This document shows positions 35,872-46,995 of a stretch of DNA of 64,000 nucleotides, one piece after another. Within the stretch, counting starts at the first letter, position 1. Each line of letters begins with the position of its first letter. Under the pieces are notes generated by a model. That model did no database searches, had not been told where the DNA came from, and was given only the letters and a program-made list of their open reading frames with translations. Both the position numbers and the translations under genes were made by a program. The stretch spans positions 11,543,501 to 11,607,500 of the forward strand of contig OY727093.1 of NCBI GenBank assembly GCA_963402885.1, written 5' to 3'. The DNA comes from Antedon bifida. Taxonomy: Eukaryota > Echinodermata > Crinoidea > Comatulida > Antedonidae.

Positions 35872-37675
35872 TTATGAACTGTTTCCTAACTTCTTATTCA
35901 CACCGTTATCCGTTAGCTCTGTTAGATTCAATGAATCTGTAATAAAAACAAAACCAGTGTAATACTTTGCGATTGCATTATCATCAACTCAATGACACTG
36001 ATTTTCCTTTAAAAAAATTAAATTACTCACTAAATGTTCTGTAATTACACATAACATTTAGGTTTATAGAGTCTTTAAATTTCTGTTAATGTTTGTAAAT
36101 TTTGAATTGAAACATATTGTTTGTATTAAAATGAAATTAAATATAAAAAAAGTAGCCTATAAACAGCTCATTAACCCCCCCAAAAGTTATCACATTCATA
36201 GGTATATCACTCTTCCCTGGGTATATGAACGATTTTGAGAAGACATTCAAAAACACTAATATACAAAATCAAATGTAAATTTGGTCTAACATATTTACTA
36301 TCACTCGTCACTGGCACAGATACCGCGGGGGAGGTGTACCTCCTACTTTTTTAGATCATTATTAGATGATCCCCCTTAACCCATTCGGCGACAAACGCAC
36401 ACACTTATAACAACCATAGGTTTTTCTTAAAATCCTGGTACAGATCCCCAATAATCAAAACGGATCCGCGCCCTTGTCATCAGTATTCCTTAAATAATAA
36501 ATTGTCTATTTTCTGTCATTGTCGTCATCATCATTGTCACCGTTTCGTCACTGAACTGGTAGCAATTACCGTATCGTAAACAAATTGCAAAGGGACTTGA
36601 ATATCAATGACGTTTTATTCAACTGTGTATTAGCATTACACTAGCGCCGAGTAAATCAGTAAGTGAATGATGTATAGACGTATTGTAATTACGGTTATAT
36701 TACTTACTAATAATTAATAACCAAGGTAAGTGTTTATAGTTATAATGTAGTCATTGTTACACGAAATATATTAATCCCTGACAACAAATTTAAAAATGGA
36801 CATGCAAAAATGTCTCGGGCCATTTATTGTGGTTTCGCAGGGTCGCGGCGATTTCGTCAACCTTAACAATAATCCTCGCCAAGGACTTACCAATATACGT
36901 ACTGGTAACACATACGGCACTTCCATTCAATAACATGTAGCATACTTCCGACGTCTCACATGTATTGGAATGGGAAGGACATCGCACTGTATATAGTAAT
37001 ACAAATATATCAAGGTATCGTTTGTAACTTTGTCTTATATCAGCAATGGTAAATATCAATACCTTAGTATCACATTAATCAGAACGACGACTTGGGACAA
37101 GAAATTCGATTAATCTAAGATAGCCTAATCATTGTAAATATATTCTTAATTGTAGTCGTACATTCAAATTGTCCATCTTTGAACTAACACATGTCATCAT
37201 TCCAACATGGGTCGTAACAAGATTAAATGTGAAATACACTAATTTACATCGATCCAAATACAAATTAACTAAATATTTGTATAATTGGTAAGATTTGACA
37301 AATTTAATTTTCAAGAAAACCTAAAACGACGTTATCAAACCACTTTTTATTTCTATTTTCGACAGACTAATATTAGGCCTAGGCTATATATGCGCTCTAC
37401 GTTTACAAACAATCTCTGGATCCGCCTCTGACGCACTGGTGCACCTTCAGTCAGACCATGTAGGAAAAATAATCTGTAATTTTATTCTGTAACTTTTCTT
37501 GTAATTTTTGCAAATTATCCCAAAATATAAGAAGTTGACAACTCTTTAATACCTGTAGGCCTAAATACAGTCATTTTAAAAGAAATTACGATATGCTTAC
37601 TTATATACATGCGCCAGATAATTCGATGTTTACATGCAAAAACATGAATATTAGAATAGTTGACAATCGAAACAT
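35872..37675 (-). CDS. Gene f: B-leader secreted cysteine peptide, 75 aa
   Basis: Coding exons are 37,609-37,675 (leader MFRLSTILIFMFLHVNIE..), 36,891-36,986 (module) and 35,872-35,936 (tail). The module RCPSHSNTCETSEVC..C has spacing C-x6-C-x5-C-x9-C. The tail DSLNLTELTDNGVNKKLGNS ends in TAA; it reads differently from the tails of j and o because about 13 bases are missing. The total is 228 bases, 75 residues, all phase 1. The leader donor is GCAT|GTATAT, weaker than in j. The nearby GTAAGC would put TAA in frame, so the donor choice is uncertain. An intermediate NPC-type exon near 37,155-37,210 has a stop and no acceptor, and is presumably skipped. A 650-bp insertion (36,235-36,885) separates module and tail. 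Confidence 0.6.
36235..36885. other. Insertion in gene f intron
   Basis: This block is absent from the equivalent introns of genes j and o, where GGGTATATGAACGAC runs straight into GACTTACC. It holds no open frame. One end starts TTTTGAGAAGACATTC and the other ends TCGCCAAG. I see no clear terminal repeats, so its type is unknown. Confidence 0.6.
37155..37215 (-). pseudogene. Degenerate NPC-type module exon in gene f
   Basis: The minus strand reads PCWNDDMC, a stop (TAG), then FKDGQFEC. It is related to the NPCDNSACGDDMC module of gene b with four codons missing. The acceptor AG is lost. The same relic is at about 47,640-47,695 (gene j) and, shorter, at 60,045-60,105 (gene o). Confidence 0.7.
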
Positions 37676-38104
37676 CGCAGAGAGAAATCTAAGAAATGTG
37701 AATATAAGACATTATTTTTAAAGTACACAAATGAAATTGTCTGTAGTGTATACAAACAGTTTATCTCCAACCGTTAACAATAAGTTACATGCAATATGTT
37801 TCATGACTCAATATCATCTTCGACAATTACCCCCTCCTTAATTGTGTGAAATCCTTGATCAAAGTAAAAAAAAGTGAACGCGCAAAAAAAACCCCTCAGA
37901 ATTTCAACGAAAATGTGCATACCATTCTCCAGACTTGTAATAAAGTCATAGATCCATATTCATTTACGGACCAAATATTTGGAACGCGCTCTATAAAACC
38001 AATGAATTAAAATCCCAATACTCTGTTAAAAAAAGAAACTAAAGAAATGATATTGAGTACATACTAAAAAAAAGGTGGAAAAATAAACATAAATATTATG
38101 CATA

Positions 38105-38300
38105 TTATAGGCCTACTGAGTCGCTCATAATCGGTATAGTGCCTCCGGGGAACAAACAGTCTCGTGTCCTTTTATGCCTAACCTGTGGTGGTCACTTAGA
38201 TTGTGGTCGCGCTTATGTGCGTCACTATTAAAGTAGATGTGAATTTCCCTCTTTTCCCCACAGGGAGGTGCTAAACGGTCGTGGGCGACCTATGTTGTTT
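38105..38300. repeat. Conserved array block upstream of B genes, copy 1
   Basis: This block recurs at 48,550-48,760. Its first half recurs at 60,985-61,075, where LINE 2 cuts it. It has higher G+C (AGGTGCTAAACGGTCGTGGG) than its surroundings. The 79-residue frame of the 48.6 kb copy is not maintained here, so it is not called as coding. Confidence 0.55.
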
Positions 38301-38488
38301 TTGTTTTTTTGTACATCATTTTTTTTAATGTTGGCAATGGCATGAATGTACCGTACATTTAAATGGTTACCAAACTGATACTATAAATATTGTAAATGTA
38401 ATTGTGAATTGTGAATAAATGTGTAGCTTTAAAAAAAATGGAATAAAGTTATCTAAATATAGATATGAATTTTTAAAAAATTACTTAC

Positions 38489-38570
38489 CTTGTCGACAAT
38501 ATATAGATTTGTTGTACCGTTATGCAACTCCACTAAAATGTGGCCCAATGTAATCTGTGTTTTAATATAT
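38489..38570 (-). promoter_or_regulatory. B-type 5' leader exon and TATA-like box of gene f
   Basis: A non-coding exon ends TGTCGACAAG|GTAAGT (edge 38,489) and is shared with gene j but not with the A or C promoter types. Minus-strand ATATATTAAAA (38,561-38,570) is a likely TATA box. Confidence 0.45.
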
Positions 38571-38975
38571 CTCATTAAGCATACATTTTAATATATTAAT
38601 ACTAACGGTTATATGTTAGAAAGGTTAGAAAATAAAATATGCATGCATTTGTGTTAACATTTGAATGAATAAAACCTATCGAAAGACAATGAATTTGCAT
38701 AATTGAAAAACGTTACGGTATTGCACTAATAATAAATTACATTAACGTTTCAATATGTCCCATGGAAAAATAAGTTATTTCTCCATTCCAACATGATTTT
38801 GATCAGAAGAAAAGTTAGAGTAGGTCTAAATGATTATTAAGTTCAGTTTTTCGACCGTAAAAAATTACATCCAGCAACCATTTTACTAAATATGCGCAAC
38901 AACTATTATCTGCAGGCTTGTTTGGTACTGACTGTATGGCCTAAATTGATCATTATTATAACAATTAATTATGAA

Positions 38976-39494
38976 CTAACTGTCAGTTATCTTTTCTTCT
39001 TCCGCCTCACGTATTGGCTCAGGTTCTTGTTCTGCGATTAACTAAAACATGAAATCAACATCAATGAATTATCGTAAGTTTGGGACAACTTTGTCCTCTA
39101 TTAATAGTGATAACGATAACTTATCGACCGGAATACGAATACGTTTAGCCTTTTTACCATAGGGATAACATGTTTCGTTTTCTTTACATGAATTTGAATC
39201 AGCACATGGATCAAAAAAGATAAAATCAGCATTAATAAAGCATAATTTCGAAATATCTAAACCCGTGTGTATTTCTCTGTTACTCATGCAGACTAATCGT
39301 GAGTTACGACAACATTATAGATATACGACTACATTAACGTTTCGTTATGTTACGGTACTCCTTGGATGGTAACTCCAACAGGGTTTTGAAAGAAAAGTTA
39401 GATTAACGTAGGTATCGGTCTCTCACTAACCTGCGCTAGACAACTAGACGGTTACACTAAAAAACATGAATAGAATAATTGACAATCGAAGCAT
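38976..39494 (-). pseudogene. Gene g: C-type peptide gene with several lesions
   Basis: The leader exon (39,431-39,494) has ATG but contains an in-frame TAG (GTC TAG where others have GTC GAG). The module (about 39,125-39,205) reads DPCADSNSCKENETC, but its fourth cysteine codon is CGT. The acceptor TAG is deleted, and the donor GT is changed to AT. The tail exon 38,976-39,031 (EQEPEPIREAEEEKITDS) is intact. These independent losses mark a dead gene. Confidence 0.85.
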
Positions 39495-39859
39495 CTTGCA
39501 GAAAGAAATCTAACACTAATAATGAGTAGTCACTAAGTGAAGAAAAACAAAATGTAAAAGTTCAAAATAATGTACACAAAAAGTAATACAAAAATAGTGT
39601 TCTTTTGAAAACAATATATTTATAATTGTTTAAAAATAACTAAATATAATGAAGATCTCAACCGATTCTCTGTACTGTGTCTAGATTTGCCTATTATAGG
39701 AAAATTTGGTAATATTATACTGCGTTTCACATGTTTCTCCTTCTTAGTAACCTTACAAGATACAGGCACAACATGCAATACAAATGAGATGAAGTATTAT
39801 CAAATATTCCCAATAGGGCAAATATTGATAGATTTTAGAAATTATTAGAATGATTACCT

Positions 39860-39905
39860 GAGAGAAGTGTACTGTTACGTACATAATCTCAAAACATATG
39901 TTTTA
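39860..39905 (-). promoter_or_regulatory. C-type 5' leader exon of gene g
   Basis: The minus-strand sequence ACACTTCTCTCAG|GTAATC matches the non-coding exon at gene k (donor edge 51,073). This third promoter type is shared only by genes d, g and k, and gene d has lost it. Confidence 0.35.
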
Positions 39906-40184
39906 TTGTCTCATTAGGCTGAATTTTTATCGGTTATGAGTAGAAATAAATATACATGCATTTGACCTTTCGAAAAACAATTAAAACATATAACAAAAGA
40001 CATTGATTGGATAACGGTGGGTAAATAAAATAAAAACAATTCTCACTACTTGTCTTTTGTGGGTTTGTCCCACAAAAAGAAACTTCAGGTAACTAAACGT
40101 ATATGCTATAGACATGTCAATGATTATATTCAAGACCATTAACTTTAAAATCAAGTATTCAAACAATTTGTTTCCAGACAAAAC

Positions 40185-40395
40185 GAAACTTCAGGTAACT
40201 AAACTGATATGCTGTTGACTACGACAACGTATAATCTTGCAGTGAAAAGAAAATGTGTGATCCAACATAAAAGCCCTTTAACTAATATTAGCTGTCTCCT
40301 CGTTTTATGTAAATGTGGAGTGAACATAATTATGGGAGGGACGTGAATGTGCATATTTTGCATTGGGTAACTTTTCGAACAGCCCAATGTATAAA
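40185..40395. repeat. Conserved array block, copy 2
   Basis: This is the copy of 32,206-32,420. The spacer before it is much shorter than in repeats 1 and 3, because GTGGGTTTGTCCCAC is joined straight to AAACTTCAGGTAACTAAAC near 40,075. Confidence 0.6.
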
Positions 40396-40399
40396 CAAA

Positions 40400-40725
40400 A
40401 ATTGATTTATAATGAGATAATAATCATATAAGCATTAGCAAAATTGAACATTGTTTTTCAAATTCATATATAGATAATAAAAAGAACTTTTAAACAGTTC
40501 ACCATATGCCTATTTTGTCAATAAAACAGATGGTCATATTAACATATAACAAACTATTCAATATTTATGATAATTATAGGCCTTACATGATAATTATTAT
40601 GCACCTTTGACAAACATGTTTATTTTTTGACTGTTTTTGAACGCCGTAACAAATACAAATGTGATTATGAAATAAAGTTTAAACTGAATAATTTTGAATA
40701 ATTAATTGTTTTAGAGTGTTTCATG
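40400..40725. other. Array spacer, non-coding
   Basis: This matches 32,740-33,055 and 53,465-53,805. I see no exon. Confidence 0.5.
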
Positions 40726-40729
40726 ACAA

Positions 40730-41040
40730 CACTGCAACGACGCATCAATCGCAGTTAAAGACACATTTATTAACATACACCTGTCATACACCTGTCCTTT
40801 TATCAGGTATGTAAAACTTTATATTTACTCTTTCATATTCAAATCATTTTTGTTAATGAAGACACCATCATAGGCCATATCTTCTACCAATTTATATATA
40901 GATGCTTACGATACTGGACAAATTAAAGCATTATGTGGAGATACAGTCCAGAGAATCGAGTAACGCGATGGTGACGGAGAAACGAAAAACTGTATTATGA
41001 TATGATGATGACGACGACAGTCAAGGCGACAACGATTTGG
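40730..41040 (+). CDS. Conserved plus-strand exon pair, copy 2 (tentative)
   Basis: Same layout as at 33,060: donor TTTATCAG|GTATGT, acceptor ATATATAG, then exon 2 with either MLTILDKLKHYVEIQSRESS or (phase 1) AYDTGQIKALCGDTVQRIE. Its product and coding status are unresolved. Confidence 0.3.
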
Positions 41041-41049
41041 AGGGAGTAT

Positions 41050-42140
41050 TATTTGGAATGAATTATAATAGATTAGGATTGCCAGGCAGCGTATTATCCT
41101 TTTGGAATTTTATAGAACTACCCTCTATGAGCAAATTCATAGTCAGTCTACCATCCGATTATTTGACCTCTTTTAAACCATACATGAGTCAAGTAGGGTA
41201 GACAGAATTGGACAGTCAGTGGAGGATCCATCATTATAGATTAGGGGGAGGGAGGAGAGTTAAATATTTTATAAATGATAAAAATGATCTGTCAGGTTGC
41301 AGGATAAAAAAGTCATTAATTTATTTTAAAAAGACATTGCTGTTAAATTTTAGTGGGTGCTAAAGCCTGTTTAGCCCCCGCCTGACAGTAGTTTCATGTC
41401 ATCAGTTTGTATACACCTCAATCAAGTCTTGTACATCTGACGTAATATTTACGGCACACACTAAAGTACTTGAAAACTTCAAATTTATCATTTACCACCC
41501 TGAACCTACGATCCTGTAGTAAAATCCCGAGTGAAATGGACATGGATGGAGTAGTCTGTCCAAAAGTGGACCGAAACTTCCTGATCTGACCGGAGATCTG
41601 ACGAGGCCAAAACTTTGACCCTTTAGATTTATTGGGGTTGGTTACATCTATTACACTCTCACCTACTACTAACTAATCTAGGTGTAAAGCCTCAGCAGCG
41701 CCTTCCACTCTAGACTCTATAATAATGATCTATCTATACATTTTTATGAATAAGAATTGTTAAATAACACAAACATAACAAGGTTCTCAAATTGCTTATT
41801 CATTTTTCTTCAGCTGCTTCAATTTAAGCTCTTCAATACATTCAATCGATAATTGAAGAACTGTTTCTTTATTTCTTTAGGCCGCCTACTTTTTAAATCA
41901 TACGCCACCCTTTACCAAATACTGATGAGAGTCGGGACTCTGAGATCAAGCAACTATGTGCTAGCCTCCTCCATTTGTTGTCAAAATAATCGTTTCGGTC
42001 TCTTCATCGAAAAAAGTTAATATTGATTCAAATAGGTGAATACGAAAAAAAGTGGTTTAAAAGATATGATGAGTAATAAATCAAATATACGTCAAATACT
42101 TATGTTCATAATAGTGATTCCGAAGTAAGTACTTACTTAC
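41050..42140. repeat. CARD-unit repeat, copy 3
   Basis: This matches 8,020-10,087 without the two DNA elements, and is nearly identical to 54,130-55,232. It provides the empty site for the 781-bp element (CACCTACTACTAACTAATCT). Confidence 0.8.
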
Positions 42141-42412
42141 CTGAACAATCTACCACGAATTCTGTTGTGAGGGTAATGTGTTTCGAGGGACGAACAAAAT
42201 GTTTTTAGAACACCTGTGCTTTTTTTGCGAAAGTAATCGCAGGAATATGTCTGTACAATCGATAGTTGTCTTTCCACCCTGTATTTCTGTCTGTTCAGCT
42301 TTAGAAAAAACACCTTGATGTACTAATGAAGGTATTAGGATACATCAAGTTCATTCAACAGAGTGGCTTTGTGCTTATTTATTAATCTTGAAGCAAAATT
42401 AGCTTCAGCCAT
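42141..42412 (-). pseudogene. CARD-like exon copy 3, frameshifted
   Basis: The ATG (42,410-42,412) and first 20 or so codons match copy 1. A 5-base deletion near 42,332, an extra T in the T run near 42,225, and another 5-base deletion near 42,163 then break the frame. The donor is kept. It is inactive as a CARD unless the transcripts differ. Confidence 0.8.
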
Positions 42413-42801
42413 ATTGTACGTTTAAGATACGAATGCGATACTTTACATACAGGGGGCGCCCTATATATTGTCCAAACCAACCCTCTCAACCAATCTCTTT
42501 CAATATGAATGAAAGAATTATAAAGTATCACCAGTTCTCGATTTTAGGCGGCATGTACACATTCTTTTTATTCTAGGCATATTAGACGGGGTCTAGTGAA
42601 AATAATAAAAGAGTTTTATTTGAGACATTTTTATTGTAGACATCCATGTATCTAAATTACATTTAATCAATGTTATAAAGCAAATTATTTGGCCAAAAAT
42701 TGAAGCCAAAAATTACATCCGGAAAACTTAAGCCAACATGCTAAATAATAATCTATTTTCTACTTCTTAGCATCGTCTATTGTTATGATCCATCAGCCCT
42801 G

Positions 42802-44138
42802 TTATGGTCCGGCAAACACTGTAATAAGAACCGAATCAATGTATTCACTTGGCAGTCCATATGCTACAGATAACTCTTTCTACAAGTTTCAATCTATCAT
42901 CCACCAATAAACTCGATGCCACTCAGGTTGCTGAACTTACCTTTAAAAGCTTATTAGACTATTTTATGCAGTCGCCACGGGTAAATAGACTTATCTTTGG
43001 GACTAAAAAACTGCACCCTTAATGAGGAATGTCCCCTGAATTGTTGTTGGTGTTAGTGTTTTGTGACATGACAACCATAAAATGTTCCCTGTCCCTTAAT
43101 GGAGATGTTCCACTTTATGATGGCTAAAATCAATGAAACAAAATTATCGAGTCCGTGATGGTTGCCTAAATCAATATCTCAATCATATGAACAACTTACT
43201 TCCAAGTGCCCGACAGATATAAGATCTAGTAACTTCGTAATAACAACAATAACACATTTGCCCACATGGGTCTTTCTTACATGGAACTCCTATGAAAAAA
43301 AAGTCGGCACAATTAAGCTAGAACTATCCAAAAAATATCAACGTTATAAGAGTGCGACAATCTGTGTCTCCTGTCATTGACGAGGGGACTATTGATGGTG
43401 GCTATATTATTAGATAGGCCTATTCATTACCATTATAACGACTTACCATCAGGCATAATCGATTGACATCGAGTTCTATCATTTATGAACAGACATACTC
43501 CTGAGCCCCCTCTTAATTCAATACAACCGTCCCCATCACATGGATTGTCGACTAATAAGAATAAAACATAGATAAAAATCATAATAACAGAACTTTTATT
43601 AACAAGATAATCAAAGATATGATTAATGCTGGTTCATCCTTTATTAGGCCCCTACATGATTAGCGAAAAGCAATGTTTGCTCCCATCAAGGTCGAAAAAG
43701 AAAAATTGACGTAGTGCGTTTACGGCCGGCCGCGGATGGGTTACAAGATATGACTACACGATTAATCATTGTAAAGACTTACTACATTTAGCTTTTCCAT
43801 CTTCAGACAGACACATGGTACCTCCACATGCACTGTAATCACATGGATTGGCTAGAGATACAAAGGTATAATTTAAAATGTGAAATATTACTTGATCCAA
43901 ATACAAATTAATATTATTATTATTATACCAAACCTTCGGTTTATACAGTAGTTGGACCAGGTAGGCCAAATATATAGGTATAATAATATCAGTAAATCAT
44001 CTTGACTGAAGCTCAGCTTTTGGTAGATTATGTCTAAATTGCCAGAATACGATTTAAATGTAACTCTCACTAACCTGCGCTAGACAACTCGACGGTTACA
44101 TACAAAAACATGAATAGAATAATTGACAATCGAAACAT
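42802..44138 (-). CDS. Gene h: secreted three-module cysteine peptide, 114 aa
   Basis: Five coding exons total 345 bases, all phase 1: 44,075-44,138 (leader MFRLSIILFMFLYVTVE..), 43,783-43,851, 43,447-43,551, 43,200-43,289 and 42,802-42,818 (tail MFAGP, stop). Module 1 is ANPCDYSACGGTMC..C (C-x4-C-x4-C-x8-C). Module 2 is DNPCDGDGC..GVC..C with longer loops. Module 3 is VPCKKDPCGQMCYCC..C, with six cysteines. All donors are GTAAGT or GTTAGT. A polyadenylation word lies near 42,629. The tail is short because about 30 bases present in gene a are gone. It is probably a secreted disulfide-rich peptide of about 93 residues after leader removal. It is the best-preserved multi-module member after gene b. 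Function unknown. Confidence 0.75.
42965..43115. mobile_element. GTGTCCC-type MITE-like repeat, copy 5
   Basis: A degraded copy in gene h's last intron, with GAGGAATGTCCCCTGAATTG and CCTTAATGGAGATGTTCCAC. Confidence 0.5.
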
Positions 44139-44285
44139 CTTGCATAAAGAAGTCTATATTAAGAGGAGTAAGTGAAGAAAAACAAATATGATGACAATAT
44201 GGATCACAAATACAACAATATTGAAAACATTAAGTAATGGAAATATGTATAGTGTTAATTAGATCTGAAAAGAATGTTTACTCAC

Positions 44286-44369
44286 CTTAATCGTTAATGC
44301 AGGTAATTTGTATCGTTGTGTAAGCTCTACGTAGACTAAAAGGTGTGGAACATAAACTGGTATTTTATT
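44286..44369 (-). promoter_or_regulatory. 5' leader exon and TATA-like box of gene h
   Basis: GTGAGT donor with exon edge at 44,286, and AATAAAATA at 44,361-44,369. Confidence 0.45.
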
Positions 44370-44902
44370 ATCTCATCACGCATAAGTTTAAATATATTAA
44401 CACTAACTGTTATAATAGAAAGATTAGCAATACATACATGCATCTGTTTTACAATGAGAATATTACAACGCTTTTCAAATTAATTACACTAGTTCTTCTT
44501 GACTTTTTAAAAATGTATTTAGTATTTTGGCCTAAATTAAGCATTATCATAATAGTTAATTACGAACTGTAGGACACAGTTTAAACTGTTAAGTTGACTC
44601 AGGTTTTCAAAATGTATTATTTTGTAATAATCGTTTATGATGAATAATAGAGCTAATAGAAATTTAAAAAAGAAAAACCACATAGTATTGATCTTGTTAT
44701 TGTATTAGACCAGGTCAATATGTCAGAAATTAGAATCAGTGATTTCTGCTTAAAATCCCAATCCGATTGGCTACGGTACGGTAATACTGTAGTTCCTACA
44801 TCCGGGAAATGCGAGTGATGTTCACAACTGTCTATGTAGGCCTACTAAATATCTTAAACTTATGACATATTTCATAACTTCTTATTCACAACGTCTGTTT
44901 TA

Positions 44903-44949
44903 TTATCCGTTAGCCCTGTTAACGTCGTGTATGTTGCGATTAAATGAAG
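44903..44949 (-). CDS. Distal tail exon of gene i
   Basis: After acceptor TTATTACAG the phase-1 exon reads ASFNRNIHDVNRANG and stops in TAATAAAA. It lies 104 bp past gene i's acidic-tail exon and could be an alternative ending or the 3' untranslated exon that supplies the polyadenylation word. Confidence 0.45.
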
Positions 44950-45052
44950 CTGTAATAAAAAAAAAATCAGTGTAACACTTGATATCAGTGCGTTATCATC
45001 AAATCAATGACAATGGCCTAAATTGATCATTATCATAATAATTAATTACATA

Positions 45053-45794
45053 CTAACGGGCAGTTCTCGGTTCTTCTTCCGCCTCACGTATTGGCTCAGG
45101 TTCTGGTTCTGCGATTAACAAAAAGATGAAATCAACATCAATGAATTTAGAACTAGAATATTCCATTAGCAACATATCGTAAATGTGGAACAACTTTGAC
45201 AACTTACCGACCGGAAAATAAATACATGTAATATATCCAGCGAATGCACATATTCCGTTTTCTTTACATGGATTGGGATGACATGGATCGTCTGCGAATA
45301 AAAAAGATAAAATCAGCATTAATAAAGCATAATATTGAAATATCAAAACTGTGTGTCTTTATATCCTTGTTACTGTAGACTAATCGTGGGTTACAATTGT
45401 AATTAAAATGCATCATAAAACATCGCATTATTCGAGATCTACGACTATAGTAAAGTTTCAATACTGTATGTTATTCCATGGTCACTCCAAAATGGTTTTA
45501 AAAGAAAAGTAAATGTGAAATACAATTTCATCAATCCAAATGCAATTGGCAAAACTTAGGTATTTAGTATAATGAATGGCTACAGAGCCACTAATTGTGA
45601 TACGTCGTCAACTGTGTATAACATCCTGAGAATGTCATGGAATTAGTAGACATTTAGGATAGTGCACATATTAAATTTAAAAAAGATAATAATATTCATT
45701 GGACTAAAATTAGGTATCGGTCTCACTAACCTGCGCTAGACAACTCGACGGTTACATACAAAAACATGAATAGAATAATTGACAATCGAAACAT
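45053..45794 (-). CDS. Gene i: secreted half-EGF peptide with acidic tail, 67 aa
   Basis: Exons 45,731-45,794 (leader), 45,208-45,291 (module) and 45,053-45,108 (tail) join in phase 1 to 204 bases. The module is DDPCHPNPCKENGIC..C, spacing C-x4-C-x5-C-x7-C, which reads like the first half of a standard EGF domain (compare 'PCxNGGxC..GYxC'). The tail is EPEPEPIREAEEEPRTAR. Acceptors are TTCGCAG and AATCGCAG. Upstream, the leader's acceptor region and first codons are repeated five times (45,772-46,200), so correct splicing must pick the last copy. It is secreted by inference, and is the paralogue of gene n. Confidence 0.75.
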
Positions 45795-46200
45795 CTTGCA
45801 GAAAAAAGTCTATATTAAGAGGAGTAAGTGAAGAAAAACAAATATTTTAAAAGTTATGAATAATTGACAATCGAAACATCTTGCAGAAAGAAGTCTATAT
45901 TAAGAGGAGTAAGTGAAGAAAAACAAATATTTTAAAAGTTAAGAATAATTGACAATCGAAACATCTTGAAGAAAGAAGTCTATATTAAGAGGAGTAAGTG
46001 AAGAAAAAAAAATATTTTAAAAGTTATGAATAATTGACAATCGAAACATCTTGCTGAAAAAAGTCTATATTAAGAGGAGTAAGTGAAGAAAAACAAATAT
46101 TTTAAAAGTTAAAAATAATTGACAATCGAAATATCTTGCAGAAAGAAGTCTATATTAATAGGAGTAAGTAAAGAAAAACAAATATTTTAAAAGTTAAGTA
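45772..46200. repeat. About 86-bp tandem repeat of the leader exon's 5' edge
   Basis: Five copies of a unit include GAATAATTGACAATCGAAAC, ATCTTGCAGAAAGAAGTC, TATATTAAGAGGAGTAAGTG and AACAAATATTTTAAAAGTTA. On the minus strand each carries an acceptor-like CTCTTAATATAG and an ATG followed by FRLSII, ending soon after in TAA except in the true leader. The same five-copy array is in gene n (58,258-58,690), but other family genes have one copy. Confidence 0.85.
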
Positions 46201-46297
46201 TGATGACAATATGGATCACAAATACAACAATATTGAAAACATGGAATAATGTAAATATGTAAACTGTTAATTAGATCTGAATAGAATGTTTACTCAC

Positions 46298-46382
46298 CTT
46301 AGTCGGTAATCTGTATCGTTACGCGAGCTCTCCGTAGACTAAAAGGTGTGGACCATGTAAACTGGTATTTATTATCTCATCA
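46298..46382 (-). promoter_or_regulatory. 5' leader exon and TATA-like box of gene i
   Basis: GTGAGT donor with exon edge at 46,298. The TATA-like word is AATAAATA here, one base shorter than in genes a, e and h. Confidence 0.4.
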
Positions 46383-46389
46383 CGCATAA

Positions 46390-46990
46390 GTTTAAATATA
46401 TTAATATTAACTGTTATAATAGAAATATTAGCAATAAAAATATACATACATCTGTTTTACAATGAGAATAATGAAACGCCAAATAAATTACATCCCGTTC
46501 TTTTTTTTTCTTTTACTTTTAGTTTAATCTTCTTTATAGAGGGTGACTCTAAACAGGATATGCTGACAATCAATTTCTCGATGATGTTTGCGCTTCCCAC
46601 TTTAATTCGATTGTAGGTAATTAAAAAAACATATTTTAAAAAACAAGAGTGCCTCTGTAGTACGCAGTTCAAACAATTAAGTTGACTCAGGTTTTCAAGT
46701 CGTATTTTGTAATAATCGTTTATGATGATGATGATGATGAGAGCTAATAGAAATTTAAGAAAGAAAAACCATGACATATAGTTTTGATATTGTTATTTTA
46801 TTAGATTTATTATATATTATTTATATGTCAGTAATTAAAATCAGTGAGTTCTGCTTGAAATCCCGATTTGCTACGGTATTAGTCCCTACTATCCGGGAAA
46901 TGTGAGGGATGTGCACAACTTAGGCTATGTAGGCCTACTAAATATCTTAAACTTATGACATATTTCATAACTTCTTATTCACAACGTCTG
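46390..46990. other. Array spacer between genes i and j
   Basis: This is nearly identical to 58,870-59,470. It contains a (GAT)n tract at 46,724-46,742. No exon is seen. Confidence 0.5.
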
Positions 46991-46995
46991 TTTTA

